A stretch of DNA of 64,000 bases from Gnetum montanum (GCA_015680685.1 MNCI01025588.1:522356-586355); one strand, 5' to 3'. Positions 1-14,200 are shown, counted from the stretch's first letter. Made by a program: numbers and translations. The notes: generated by a model not told the origin, from the letters alone.

Positions 1-395
1 ATTAGACACATAAGTACGACCACTTCGAGCTTAAACATGTATTTGCTTGGTAATTCTAGCAGCATTATTGCTTGGTGCACCCAGTACCATAGCACTTGAT
101 AGCCTAGCAATGGATACGTGGGTTCAAGATGTGTATGGAAAGTGGGACCAAATGCTTATGTTAAGACTAGTTATAGATTAGTTAGTTAGTTAAACTAAAT
201 TAGTTGTTAAAATTACTTCATCTTTCTACTTTAAGCACCAAAGAACATAAAACACAAAACAATAAAAATCATATGCCTTGATTACACTTAACCATACCAT
301 GTGCATGACAAGTGTAATTGGGAAAACAGCAAATGACCATTAGGGCAAGGTTCACTTCCTAGAAGACTAGTGTACTAGAAACTATAGAGTCACAT
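1..395 (+). repeat. LTR fragment of the A/B/C Athila-like family, cut by the window edge
   Basis: This stretch aligns by eye with the middle and end of the LTRs at 36,284-36,660 and 49,087-49,400. Shared words occur in the same order: a TAAGTACGACCA-type start, CTTGGTAA runs, GGTTCAAGATGTGTATGG, a run of TTAGTTA words, AAAACATAAAA...AAAAATCATATGCCT, and TTACACTTAACCATAC followed by CACTTCCT. Only the right-hand part of an LTR is present, and the window starts inside it. No primer-binding site follows, so it may be a truncated or solo LTR. Identity is moderate, suggesting an old insertion. Confidence 0.6.
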
Positions 396-409
396 CAAAT
401 ATAATAATG

Positions 410-472
410 ACTTGAATTAGCAACCTCTTATCTAACAAGACAATGAGCTAACCACTTGAGCCACATTGGTAC
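410..472 (-). repeat. tRNA-derived SINE head (A and B box-like)
   Basis: Read on the minus strand, GTGGCTCAAGTGGTTAGC resembles a pol III A box in a tRNA D-arm context. About 30 bases downstream GGTTGCTAATTCAAGTC resembles a B box (GGTTCGAATCC type). No cloverleaf acceptor stem closes, so it is a tRNA-like SINE head or degraded tRNA relic rather than a working tRNA gene. Confidence 0.35.
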
Positions 473-558
473 TTATACAAAATTTGTCTTGAGATTTGTA
501 ATTTTCTTCTAAATAAATCTATTTCATAAAATATATGTTGTTTATCATCTACCATTTA

Positions 559-738
559 GGGAGCATCATTTGGAGTGATGGTAGGGTGCTTGTTTCTTAA
601 GTTGAAGACCTACGTTTGAGCCTAGGTGCAAGCACTTGAAGAGGTTAGGCTTTCACTCATCTACCAATCCTCTCGAGACCTGACTTAGCAAGATGAGCAC
701 TATGCCTCAAAGTAATGAGCCTTTTTTTTTTTTTTTGG
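559..738 (+). repeat. SINE-like repeat, copy 1, ending in a T run
   Basis: A tRNA-like head (AGTGATGGTAGGGTGCTTG, then ACGTTTGAGCC as a degenerate B box) is followed by a body that recurs at 1,098-1,240 (GTTAGGCTTTCACT, CCTCTCGAGACCTG). It ends in a run of 15 T at 722-736, as expected of a pol III-transcribed retroposon with a T-rich tail. The assignment rests on the two-copy comparison and box-like words only. Confidence 0.4.
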
Positions 739-1097
739 TCTACCACTTATAGTATATACAGTTTGTATACTTAAATAGCTGCATGCAAATATAACAATTC
801 ATCATGCATGTTACCTGTAATGTTTTCCCATTAAAATTAAAGCATTGTTTATTTTTATGTTTTGTGCAAAACCTTCTCTAATATTTTTCAAACTTTATTT
901 CAAAATTGTTATTATATCAAAACTTTCAATACTCATTTTGTAACCATATTTTCCTTCCTGATATCAACCTTATTACCAAAATTTTCGAATGATCTCTCCT
1001 CAAATATTTGTGATATCTTTATTATATAATAAAATGTTAATATCATAAAACCTCTGATTGATTATCAACCTAATACCATAGTTTCTAAATGTATATA

Positions 1098-1240
1098 GGA
1101 AGCATCATTCAAAGTGATGGTAAGGTGATTATTGCTCAAGTCAAAAGACATGGGTTCAAATTTGGAAGGAACCATTCAAACAAGTTAGACTTTCACTTAT
1201 TCATTGACCCTCTCAAGACTTGGCAGGATAAGCATCATTC
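1098..1240 (+). repeat. SINE-like repeat, copy 2
   Basis: This is a diverged second copy of the 559-738 repeat. It shares the order GGA(A)GCATCATT, AGTGATGGTA, GGGTTCAAATTTGG (B box-like), GTTAGACTTTCACTTATTCA and CCCTCTCAAGACTTGGC. It ends without the T run of copy 1. A 78-codon open frame over this copy has no recognisable protein and is treated as chance. Confidence 0.4.
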
Positions 1241-4015
1241 AATTATTTTTTCTCGTATCTTCAAATCATCTTCAATTATTTTTTCCCATATCTTTTTTTG
1301 GTCTTCCTTTAGATGGCTTTCTTAGAATAACGATGAAGCAAACTTTCTATATAGGTTCATTATAATCATTACATTCTCCAAATCCATGTCCTCCATGAAT
1401 ACTATCATATTATATTCCATTTTTATAGATCCAACATAACCATTGACAAGCCCTCCAATGAATATGCTTTCTTGTTGGGGAACTTCTTAAAGCACTAGAT
1501 ACATGGAATCCCAAAAATCTTGCTTGATGGAAATTTCTAGGTCAATTTGTGTATCATATATGCTAATGATGTTGATCTCATTTCCAAGCAGAAGTTTGAT
1601 GCCCATAATTCGAACAACATGAGGATGCAATGAAAAGATGCTTGGAAAGAGGAACAAACATTGAAAGAACAAATTGGATCAAGAGGATACAACGAAAATA
1701 GGAAATGGGTAGAGGACAATATAATGGATCAATGATTTGGTTTTTATCAAACTTGTTACCTCGTCCAACAATTGGGTTTCTAAGAGAAAATGATAATTTA
1801 TAAGATCCTCTCGACCAATTCATAGAGATTTATATATATCTAAGCTAGTTTATAACTCAATGTTACGACCAGAATCAAACCTATAACCTAGTGTTACAAA
1901 TCAAGTCTGTTACTTATGCTTGGTATATATGAACTATTACAGAAATATGGTAAATAGTACTTACTTTAGAAACATAGTTGATTTATTTGCAAATCAGAAT
2001 GATCCTTAATCGTGAAATATAGACTGGTTTAAAGGGCATGTGATCTTTAAAATGTCAACTTGTTTTATCATTGATGGTCCCACCAATGCCCTATCATGTT
2101 GCTCAAGAAATGGTGGTACCAATATCATTCATTTAATTAAGATTAAATAGATCAAATTGTTGCAATAAAATTGGTAGCCATGTGAGTTTTACAAGACATA
2201 TCACAGGTTCAAGTCTTTAGGCACCTCTCTTTTTTCTTTCTGGTTGTCATAAATGATCTTTACTAGGCTTTTTAGGCCAAGTTTTTATTTTTGCGGCTAT
2301 GATGAATGACTAATCTATTTAAACCTCTATTACCGTACATGCACCAGATTATATTCCCTAATTTTTTAATCTTCTTATCCTTATCCTTTCTTTCTGAGCA
2401 TGAAGGTTTTTTTTTTAAAAAACAAACATGAATGCATGATAATCTTTCTTGCAAAGGGCATCTTAAATTGCCCTAAATTTAAGTATTTTTTAAATACCCA
2501 CATTTTCGAAACTGCCTTGAACCTAAGTATTTTTTCAAACACCAACTTTTGAAAAATATGTGTTTCCTAAATAGAGTTAATCAATTTGGGCAGCACAGCC
2601 TATTTGTTATTGCCGTGGCAATTACCACATCATCGGAGATCGCAGGCTTTTTAAACTGCTCCCTGAAATATGCTCAGGTGAGAAATGGTGTCGTTCAGTA
2701 AATGAAATAACTTATATTTGTTGAAGCAAAATAGTCTAGCTTGAAGAGAAAGAAACCACCCATAGATCATTCACTTGTTATGTTAGCCCATTTGCGCAAT
2801 TTTCGCTCTTGGTTTCTCTATCTTCCTTTTGGGAATGAGTTTGTTTTGCTCCCACGACTTCAAGAACCATCCATGATGTGCCATGGAACATGCATTTAAA
2901 AACAGAAAAAGTGCAACTTTAAATGCCTTCTTTAAATCTAGGAGGATGACTATCAGGTGTCAAAGCTATATTTTTCCCAGTCACCCTTTTCTACTCGGTT
3001 CAAATTCAAAATGTTACAGATTTAGGCACAATTTCCTTTGGAAATTTTAAAAAGAAGAGGCCCTATAATCACAAGAGTTTCACAATAACTTACCTCCCAA
3101 GTCCTTTGTTGGGCGCCAACAACCTTTGCTGCTGACATCCGTGGTTGACTGGCAACCGTAACAAAAATTTAAATTTTACAGAATGGTACAAAACCATATA
3201 TACATAGAACCGTATCTTTCAGCATGTTCACAAAAAAACAGACAAGTCTGATGCAAAATACTCTGAAATCTCCTCAACTCCTTGTATATTGACCAGAAGT
3301 TTAAAGGTTCCATGATAACTGCCAACGATTGCCGCTGCTTCTATGCATGAATTTCTCCAATAAAAGCATGCAAATTTGCCCCTGTTCTGACAAAAGACCC
3401 GCTCTCCTTCAGAACATTGATCAACAAAATAGTTATTTTAGACTAAGTGGCATTTTCTATGGATATATATTATAAATTAACTAAAACTTCAAGTGATGCC
3501 GGAAAGTGAAACACTAACACTATACAAGTAACATTATACAGTATCGTACCTTCTATCAAGCGAGTATTTTTAAAGGAATATCCACATGGCCACCATATTC
3601 TTTAATTAACTACACGCCCTCTCTAGTCTCAGCATTCGCGAACCTACGTAAGAGTACTTGACCCGTAAGTAAAGAATTTAAACAGTAACACAAAAATTGA
3701 CCTTGTTAGTGACATGCTATTCTCGATCAATAATAAACACCCTCCTGAAATTGCCACTGAAGCAAACAGATGAACATCATCCTCTAAACACAGCAAAGAT
3801 TACAGGATGGAATTTAACACCAATAACTATTAAACAAACATGATCTTAATAAAATTATCATATAAAACGTACAATAAACATATAGAAGCACTGAAAAACA
3901 CGTTGCAGAAACTTCGCAACAAAAAGAAACACACACTAGTAATGTCATGCAGGCATATACACATAATTAATTAAGAGGAGGCTACCACTAACACAACGTA
4001 CATACCGAAAACATA
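1241..4015. other. Intergenic stretch, no gene recognised
   Basis: AT-rich sequence with short open frames on both strands, none resembling a known protein. On the minus strand, about 3,160-3,430 is less AT-rich and could hold a further 3' UTR exon of DEK1, but no convincing splice pair or polyadenylation signal could be fixed. Otherwise nothing is seen. Confidence 0.5.
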
Positions 4016-4582
4016 GGGATTTTGCTTTTGAAGAACCAGCATTCATTGGCATGTAACTCAAAGTGATAAATGAAGTGCTGTGAGCAGAAAACGTGGCCAC
4101 CAAGCAATTGTCAGGCATTATGTATCGGTGCCTGATCCCTACTCTGCGTTCAGCATGCTTGAAAGGAACTTATCCAAATGACAAATTTTCTGTTGATCCT
4201 AAAATAAGAAATTTAAAAATTAAATTTCAGTAACAGAGGATCGCCATTTACTCAAATGTAAATATGCCCAAAGCTAAAATGCAACCTACCTTTCACCAAT
4301 GATCAAAGGCCAACGCTTCCCAATTTCAAACATCAGGGACTGTAGTTAGGGCCCTCCGTAAGATGATGGACAAGTGAACTCGTGAGATTAAAGATAGAAG
4401 AGAGTATAAACCAGCAGCTTCTGCGTCCACAAACATAATGATAATAAAGGGAAAACCCCTCCATTAGGTCTTCCAGGGAAAAACACTGTAGGTCTTTGCA
4501 GTTAAGAACATCAGATGCTTTTTCACTTGACGAAGCTGTTCTACCAATATAAATGAACAAAACAAGGGTAGGCAATTTGATC
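4016..4582 (-). other. Candidate DEK1 3' UTR with a possible intron (4,199-4,289)
   Basis: Downstream of the stop codon (minus strand) lies a good intron signature. The donor AAAG/GTAGGTT has its exon end at 4,290. The acceptor TTATTTTAG/GATC follows a T-rich tract, with the next exon beginning at 4,198. A second good donor, TTTCG/GTATGTACG, has its exon end at 4,016. No protein is encoded, so a UTR is the simplest reading. No clear AATAAA was found. This is inference from splice-site appearance; RNA reads would decide it. Confidence 0.35.
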
Positions 4583-5206
4583 TCATAATGGCTCCAAAAC
4601 AATTGATGCTTTGGTGAAAACAGAAAGCACAAATGGGGCCTCCTCCCCTGGATGAATTGTTGTTGGAACTATGGTATAGCCATTTGGATCTGGATCTAAC
4701 ACCATTTCGCAAGCTATCTCACGTGAGTTTACATAATCTGTTCCACCAACGGACTCATGAAGGTAAATATTATATGCAGCCCTGTTTCCTCTTGTTTTCA
4801 ATATCCGCATGCCAATATAAAACATTGATGTGTCATGACTGGATTGATAATTTCCGAAGCCAGCTCTCTTTCTTGTAGAGAAGTTAACGCCCTACAGAAA
4901 CCAACTTTGAGTGTCAAAAATTAAATATTTCACATCCCTAGAAGTTCATCCTAAGGTTTACCAGTTTACCTGTGTTAAAGTAACAAAAACATGGATAGGA
5001 AAATTTGCATCAGGACCCACAGCCTTTAAACGGTATTGTGGATTATGGTGCCATGATTCATAGTCTTGGCAGCCACCAGCACTGGACCCTCGCCATTGCC
5101 CATGAACAGAGTAACGCATTTCAGGAGGATAAACACGGCATACATATATTGATCTAAAGTGAAGCTGAAAATCCTCCCAGGACATCCAAAATATTCCATC
5201 CTTTGC
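4583..5206 (-). CDS. DEK1: DEK1 exons 29-30: C2-like domain and stop
   Basis: Residues 1,985-2,165. Exon 29 starts AKDGIFWMSWEDFQLHFRSI, the end of the protease core, and then enters the calpain C2L (domain III) with YPPEMRYSVHGQWRG and PIHVFVTLTQ. Exon 30 carries GFGNYQSSHD, LHESVGGTDYVNSREI, EMVLDPDPNGYTIVPTTIHP and FVLSVFTKASIVLEPL, ending at TGA (4,585-4,583). The C terminus is the canonical one, so the gene is not truncated. Confidence 0.96.
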
Positions 5207-8200
5207 CTGTGACAGAATGTTTGTGTCATAAGTAACACATATAAACATCTAACTAAATGCTCCGAATCTTCAACAACGATATCTCAAATGCTTTATTTCA
5301 GCTACAAAGAAATATTGCTCAAGCAGCCTCATCATACATATTTACAACACAGTTGAGAAGGTAAACAGTACGGGAAAAAATTTAAGACATGGAAAATCGC
5401 AAACATAAGACGGGCTACCTGAGGTGTAAATTTCAACTTATGTTTGATTCTATCGGTCCATTCTGATGAAGAATCAGACCAAGGACCATTCCATTCAACT
5501 TCGTTGGCCCAGGGATTTCGTATTTGAACAAGCTTATGCCCATCAACTTCACGTACCTGAAAGTTGCAATGCTTCAGACACACTTTTACACAAATATTAC
5601 ATACAAAAACAGTTTGGTCCAACAGCATGAATCTCAGATTTTTACGTTTATCTTTCTTCACATAAATAAATCACCAGACAAAAAAAGCCAATAACCTGCA
5701 ATAAAGAGTATGCATGCCCCTGAACAATGCCACTAGAAGACACATGCACATCAGACCCCGACGGACTTCCTGCACCAAGAAGGAATCCTTCTTGTTTAAA
5801 ACGCAGCAGTTGAGACCAGAGTCTCCCAGAGGCAAGATCAATTTGTGCTTGAGCACTTCTCATGTCAATCATTTCTCCAGCACCTCCAGTGAGGTCGACA
5901 AGTGCATCTTGAACAAAACCTCCTTCCAATGCTTCGTATGAACCATGAAGTTTGGCATATGCCTTTTCAAGAAGAGAAACCCATAGTTCATTTCCTTTCT
6001 TACTGGTGGCAAATGCAGGTCTTCCGTGTGATTCACATGGAATCCAATCATCCACAACTACCGGCATCCATTCTCCCTGCCATATTACAAAACATGGCAA
6101 CTATGAGTCGACAATTTTGACTACTTCCTTGGCCGTCGTATAATCACGAAAACAGATAAAACACAACTAATGCAACAAAGAGATAGCATATAATAATCAT
6201 ATCCATATCAACGGAACCCTTTGGTTTTGAAATGGCAGCAATCAAGGGTCATTTTGTAACGTCTAATTGATGCCACACATATCTATCATTCCTATCGTTA
6301 GCAAACAAGATTAAAAACCAACAATGCATATTCAAACACTAGCCATCTAATGCCAATAGAACGGAAAAAAAATTCAGCATTCACACAAATTATTCAGTTT
6401 TAATTGCACAGTTCAAAAATTCTCATTTCAAATTTGAAAGTTAATGGTAAAATTATATTGTCAAAGCAGAATCATGGATGTGGGTGTACTATCCACAAAA
6501 CTGCAATCGACAAATTCCATTTTACTATTAGTGTTACATCCTTTCGATTCTAGTATTTCTTTCCACAGCTCTGTCTTTATTAAAAGATTATTTTAATTTA
6601 CTCATTAATAGTAAATGATTTACTTGTAACAAGCAGCAAGGAATTTCTTCTGGTATATCCATCGTTAATTCATCCATAACAAGTACAAACAAATACAAAC
6701 AAGTTCTAATGCTGTATAGTGTATACAATACATGCTTTCATTATTTATTGATCAGACACATCTCGTATGCGAGCTATGCACTCTATTATAAAGCCTTTTA
6801 CCCTTAGAACAAATAAAATAATCTTACTTGAAAACCTGTTAGCTGTTTTATCCAAGGTACTGAGAATAAAATACAGAACTTTTCTCTTCTCTAAACCTTT
6901 CCATCAATTGTCCTAACAAGGACGTAATTTAAAAACATTTTCAGTTTAAGTTTCCATATCTGAACATTCTGTCATTAATCCAAAATGAATATCAAGCGTG
7001 GTTGATTATTACTTTCAAACATAAGTCCACTACTATGACATCTCATTCCTGCATCTCTTGGAAATACTTAATTTCAACACAAAAAGGAACAACAGCCGCT
7101 TCAAAAGAAAGAACATTAACTTTATAGATGAAAAAATTGGTTAAAAAGGATATTTCGTGGGTGCTTGGGGGATTTCTTCCTGAGCTATTTACCCCTTAAA
7201 GGCAATCCAGCGCTGCCACAATGAGTAGGTCAGTTAGACCTCACACCAGCACAAGGATCAGGTTCTCCTTGTCCTGCTTGATCTGCACTTGCCCTCTTAT
7301 CCTAGACTACACAACTCCATACCAGCAGACCCTCCAAGTTACCAGTCTAAATACCCCAGGTAAGAACCCCCTGGGTTTCCAAGAGATGTGCACCTTTGAC
7401 GAAGTGCCCTTTCCCAATGGTCTTTACAACCATTAATTGCAACATTTGTTTACAACCAATACCGCATTAGGAAAAGGGTATCTTACACCTACCCTCTTCA
7501 ACAACCTCACCATGTAACATAAGAAGATTAATTTAACTATAGTTGGTGTAATTTTGAATATTACATTTCACGTCTATCGGTATCGTATTTTTATGCCTCC
7601 CTCTACAGCCATCTTTCTTCTCCGAGAATGGTATTCAACAGGTTGATATTTTATCGTTACTCCAGCCATTTATTTCTCCCCTGTTGTGCAACATATGGAC
7701 ACAGAACCTTGTTTACTTTCATCATTGCATGAACTTTCCTAACTAACCTAGCGAAGGCCCCTGAGACGCAGCTCTCAAGGAAACTATTAGCTCAAGTAAC
7801 TCATGAAAAGAGCTCTTATACATCATCATCATCATCCTAGTCTTGTCCCAACAGAAAAGAGCTCTTACACAAACACATTATTTCATCATCTATAAATAAA
7901 ACATCTTCTACTTTAACACACATCACATGGCACACCTCCAATTTTCCTTTCATAATAAATAATCTCTAACTATATTTCCCCCTCTGATAAGTTTCCCACT
8001 TTTCACTCGCCAATTATGTTATAGTTTAACGGCAACTCATGGACTTGCCAACCATAGGTTGCACATTTGAACCTCACTTGCATAATATGCTTGGATTCAA
8101 TGTGTTGGGGTCAACCATAAACCCCAACTCGCCAATGTGCATTGTATAAGCAACTTCTTCAAAACCAAAAATACACAACAAAATGAATAATTATCACCGC

Positions 8201-11200
8201 AAAGACAACATATTTTATTTACTACCTGAATACAAAAGCGAACTGTGTAAACCCCTTCCTCATTGTATTGTGGTGTAATTATAACTTCTGATATACGTGA
8301 CGCTTCTGTTAGAACAGCCACAGCACTTAGGAACCAACAGTCGCCCAGCTGACCCTGATGAAGAAATAATGATATGCTTTTAGACAGATGCCTGCAAAAC
8401 AATGTAAAAATATTTGCCAATGAAATCAATACAAACCTGACAAACGTCAGAAGGATTCGCTGTTCCTGAAAACAAACAAGGAAGTAAATCCCCACAATTC
8501 TCTTTGACCAATTCCTTAGGCCGCATCCATTCACTCACAACCTTCATCACACAGGTACCAAAAACATACAATTTCCCAATGTTTAGTTGTATATGTTTTT
8601 AGTAATTGGTAGTATAGTTATATAATCACAAGTGTAGAAAATGAATAAGCAAATAATTCCTTGAAACTGTAGCAACTTATAATATATTAAGCATCCAGGA
8701 TATAGTATCCAAACCTGTAACTTTAGAGTTGGATTTTCTGGATCAACAAACAAAGACTGATTGTTAGGAGGAAATTCATGGTCTGTAAAATGGGTTTCAC
8801 CTCTTGCTGCTAGATCTTCTCTAACAGCCAGTTCAACTGAGCGCATCCGCTGATTTATTTCTTCTTGTGTTTCCATCTTTTGTTTCCTCAACTTCCTTGT
8901 AAGGTATTCCATATCTAAAGCGACCCCATCTCGATCAGCCCTTCTCTTGCGGCCACTTGAAAATTGTTCATCCCATTCAACTTCATCTCGTTCATACCAA
9001 TCCACATCAGCAGGTTCGCTGTCCCATTCTTCAACCTTCACAGAAATGTGGAACATAATAATTCAGCATAGGAAATACCATGTTTTATTCTTTGGTGTTT
9101 TGAACTCCATGTAAAATCTCCATCATGAAATAATGTCAAACAATTACTAAGAAATGAGATTATAAATATGAATTAACGAGTTTTACACGACATTTACAAT
9201 CCGTGAAAAAGACGTGTATGGTTGAACCACACTGTTGTGTGACTTTTGATAAACAGCTCTCCAATATTTCAAATGAAGCAAACAACTCTCATGGATGCAG
9301 TGCAGAAACTTAATGAAATATTTTAAGCATGTACAATTGGATTCCTGCAGATAATAATAAGAGATTGAATTGGTACAACTACTCACTCTTGGTGATTCAC
9401 CCCACTGCCAATCATCATCTGGAAGGTCTGCCATATTATACTCATCAGCACTTGTTGCTAAATAGACTGTGTTTATTTCATCTTCTGTCAGACATCTACC
9501 CCAAATAAAGACATCCATAATGTGCATCTTGGGTTCTGCACCTTCACTATCAGACCTTCCAAAAGCATCCAAATCCAGGGGAGGTCTGATGCCTACCCAA
9601 AGTTCTGCTCCTTCTTGCAACACTCCACCTTCTGCATTCAAAGGAAGTGCACTCTGATGATTATCATAACCCCCATCCAAAAAGGTTGTAGCCTCACTGC
9701 TTTCAGCATCAATGGTAACAGTTATAGTATGCCACCTGCATGTTCATGAACAACATCATTTATATCTTCAACAACAAATTAATTTTGCAACTAAAAATGT
9801 AAGCTATCAGCTTGAGAACTTTAAAATCAAATTTATTCAACATGTGCTATACCACATGAAGTTTCTAACTACTAAACGCATATTCAGTAAAATGCCACCC
9901 TTCATATTGTTTTTCTGAGGAAAAAAAACACAAAGAAAGTATAATGTAGAAGTTATTGCCTTCCATCTGCAATACTGGATGCTCCAATGTTCCAGCCCTT
10001 TGCCACGGTGGTCTGTCTTTCCCCTTTGGTTACCAATCGCAAACCAACTTGACCAGCCTCAATTCCTTGATCAGAACCAGCAACCAAAATTTCCCAACAC
10101 ACCTTTTTCTGTGACTGAGTCCCTATAAGACAAACCGGCCCTGATTCAGGCTGAACCATCACTGCCGCAGAGAATGTGATCTTCTGACTATGACAAATAT
10201 TAGGATCAATTACACCACAATGTCGACCACCTGTGCGTGGCTCATCATCAAGAACACAAACAGCACCAGGAACTCCTGTCTGTTAAGTCAAATGGAATAG
10301 TTGCATTATTAAAAACAAAGCTATAATGAGGAAAATGTTAACTCAGTAACTATGATTTTGGAACACTTTACACATTGGTATCTAAAAATTTTTAAATAGA
10401 AGAAAATGCAGATTATTAAATTGGAAATACAAATTAACATATCTCAGCCATATGGTCGATCAAAGGAATCGCCATCGTATGATAGAAAAACAATCCTTAA
10501 GTCTCAAAGTTTTAATACTCTCTAAGAATATAAATTTTATTTCAATCTCTTTGGATTTTTCATAGGAAAACAAATGCTAAACAAGCTGTAGCAACCCATT
10601 AAAAAAACTCTGATTAAAGAGTGAAGTGCTAATTAAACAGAAATTAATTTCACAGAGACTATTCTAATCTTGCAGTATTTATCAAATTGTTCGCCTTTGA
10701 TTATAGAACCTGCAATGAAACATAAATACCTGCTCCGCTCGTCGAGCCATCTGTGCTGCAAGGATGCGACGAGCAATGTTTGAAACCTGTTCCCGAGCAA
10801 CTGCATCATCCAAACAACCATCACCCCCAACAGCCCGGACAGCTGCTGCCATTGCTGCAGCCTCTTTGCTCCCAACATTTGGAATAGAAGATAAAATGGA
10901 AGCCTCCATTTCTTTCCATTTTCTCTCCTCTCTCTCCAATAGAGCTTTACGTCTCTCTTTTCCTTTGCCTTCCTCCTCCCACCTCTGCGTTAACAGCTCT
11001 TCTTCCATCTCCTTTTCCCGAATATAACTAAAAACAAAAGATATTACAACAATCAATAAATTTTCTTTGCAAAAAAAACTTGTTCATTCCACATCGTAGA
11101 ATTTTGCAAGAAAAAATTTTACCTTTCCTGAATTATCTCAAATTGTCGATGGTCTTCAGGCATCCACTGTTTAATTTTCTTGGCACTCAGATCTGAGAAT

Positions 11201-14200
11201 CCAATACTATCAAGGAAGAGACGCAACCGGACTTCATCCTGACAAGGACCAAAGCACATTAATTATCCACATTAAACATTTTATATAAATTGATATTTAC
11301 AATCAAGAAATAAGTTTATCATTTGTAATGACTCCTCACCTGAACTCTTTCAGCTTTTGCTGCCAAACCAAGCAAAAGAAGAAGATATCCACCAAATTTG
11401 TCCCACATGTAAACCCATTCTGTGTCAATAGCCTCCTCTAGTGCCAAGATCCGTGCATGAGCACACATTTTTCTTCTATAACCAACTTCAGCAGATGAGT
11501 CGTGTCGATAAGAGAGTCCTGATTTAAGTCTACAGAACCAGACACCTGCAGCAACTTCTTCATTTCTTAAGCGTTCCCGTAGCTTCATCACATCTGCTCT
11601 TGGGAGTACAAAATTCCCAGCTCTATCCCTGGAAATAGCTGGATCTCCTACCAGAAGCTGAGCAGAACTTGCTGATCTTTGTGGTGCAGAATATGTGCCA
11701 GATAAGGCATTCCTTGTCTACAATCACAATCCCAATTTACATGTATACCATTAATAGTCAAAACCAATAAGTGTTTCAGAACAAGCAAACTTCTGTTTCT
11801 TCCATTATTGTTCAAATTTTCTGTCTGTGGAAATTATATTGGAAACAATAAAATTAAACTTTTGTTGTGATTATGGTTCTTCACTGGCACCTCAGCCACA
11901 ATAGATCCGGGTTTTCCTTGTTCTCCCAAAAAACAAAAAAAAAGTCTGATAAAACCTTCAATTTAACACTTAGAGAGAGATTCCTCGGCAGAGTTATCAT
12001 CTTGCCAAGGGTAAAGAAAATTGTAATTGCAGTATGTAAAAATAAACAATAAATATTTCTTATAATGGACATGTTTGTACTTAATTTGGTTAGCGAAAAA
12101 AAGAAAATAAAATGATAAATACATAAATAATTCATAAAGACAATGGAATTCATGATATGATTTTTGTAAATAGTCTAATCTCATGCAGGTAAAGAAGTAA
12201 CGCATCATATCCAAGTAGCTCTAACAAGCGAAGGAAAAAAAATACTGTCAAAGCACTATCTAATTCAGACAGTGAACAAATATCGTGCTCCTAAAACTAA
12301 TATAAACATAGCAACTAAAAAATCCACTCTAACAGGTAAAACTGCAGCCTTACTATGGAACATACCCTATTAGCTACCTTTATGGGGTTTAACTACAAGA
12401 TTGAAAGAAAAATAAGAGTCTTTTGTTCAATTCGCTTCCTCCTTTCTATCCGTAATTTACAGTACTATATAGTAAACCACATACACAAATGATACATGAA
12501 GCAAGGATTACAAACATATAACCAAGCAATAAAGCATATTCGGTAACAAGGTAAAAGACCTTTGTTGAAGCCCTTGCAATTGCCTGAACAACGGTGTCTT
12601 TGCCTAGAAACTGCACTGCATCCTCGATCATCTGAGGAATGTATTAAAAAATTAAACATAATTACAACTGGGACAATATATAAGACAAACAATATACATT
12701 TCAAGATTGTTGGATGCAGAATGCAAAGGCGCATTTTTCCTAGACACATTTTTTATAAATATCAAATGAGCATCCCACCTTTAATGTTAGGCATGGTCGG
12801 GAAACAGCAAATGCAAATGCCACAACTAATGTTATTGCCGAAACAGCAGCTCCCGCAAATGGTGGATATATTTGCAAACTTGCATATACGCCCCAGCCCA
12901 TTGTAGCCAATGCAATCCCAAAAAGCATGAGTAAAGATCCACTGCACAAAAAATCAACATCAAAAGGGAACATTTTATCGGCTGGCCTACAGGCAACGTT
13001 CACTTACTGGCTTACACATTGCCAACTATTAAAAAGAAAATTATACGCGACAAATCAACCAGTGTACACTGCAAATAAAATGACGAACAAGCTGCCTAAT
13101 TGCAATGAAAGGGAAATAATGGTCATTAATATTTATTTTACCAACCTAACATTCTTGGCACAATCAGCATGTGCATCATAAACATACACAGGCAACACTC
13201 TAGGCGAATAAACTACAACAGGTGGTGACAAAAGGACCTGCAAACATACAGACAGCATAAAGCATCTCAGATATGAATGATAAACTTGATTACCAATAAA
13301 TGTATGTCTTCAATGAATAATTCGTAAAAAACAGCTTATGGAAACAAAACAGGAATAATTCTCACAGTTAATGCTCGGCCTGCCAGAAGGAACAGAATGG
13401 AGAAGTAGCCCACAGATGCTCCAACGAATGGTTCATCTAATAAGTGAGCAAAGGAACATAAAAATCAGACCTAGCAATGGAAAGCAAGTTCCAATATTTT
13501 AAAAAAAAAAAGTAATGTTTTTAAGCAAATATTTTAAAAAATTAAAATATTTAAGAACTGATTTTTGACAAACGATACATTTATAGATCCTAGACCTGAG
13601 AAAATAAATCAAAACAGAGGAAACATAAAACGTTTATATATATACTGAGGTCTATTACCCAGAAAATGTTTTCAAAGTAAAATACAAAAACAGATCCTAA
13701 AACCAGGGTCTATTTGCCAAAATCCTATACACAGGAAGAAATGATAAATTTTCTATTCAAATGCCTTCTATCGGACATTGGATATGAAAAAATGCATTCT
13801 GATGGCTCCCGCTGCAGCAAAGATAAAAGACAAGTTCAAGTGCAATCAAATCTTTCATTCTAGCTGTCAACATTATACTCTCTTTTACGAAAGATGCTTG
13901 CCATGTTTTCGTTAAAAAATTATAAGCTAATTATTAGTTAGATGTTCTGTACATTAAATCAAATAGAAATAAATTGCTACAAAGAGAAGTCTTGTGACTT
14001 CCGCATTGCAAACTTGTGGTTCGCGCATAACATGACAATTTCTACCCCATTGCATGCAGATTAAACTTTACAACAGTTGAAAAGAGAATAAAATATAGCC
14101 ATGGAATAGAAAACAGTACGCCTTACGTGCAAGCAATCCCACTAGAAAGGCTGCTAATGCAAGCACAAACAGCGCCATGCAGACTTTAAGCATCTCTCTC

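Noticed and set aside
7221-7436. 71-codon plus-strand open frame in DEK1 intron 26
   Set aside because: No recognisable similarity, no splice or promoter support, and antisense within an intron of a confirmed gene.
13146-13151. Alternative exon 16 donor at AAGAAT/GTTAGG
   Set aside because: Would put exon 17 out of frame; the donor five bases downstream gives the conserved KNVSG join.
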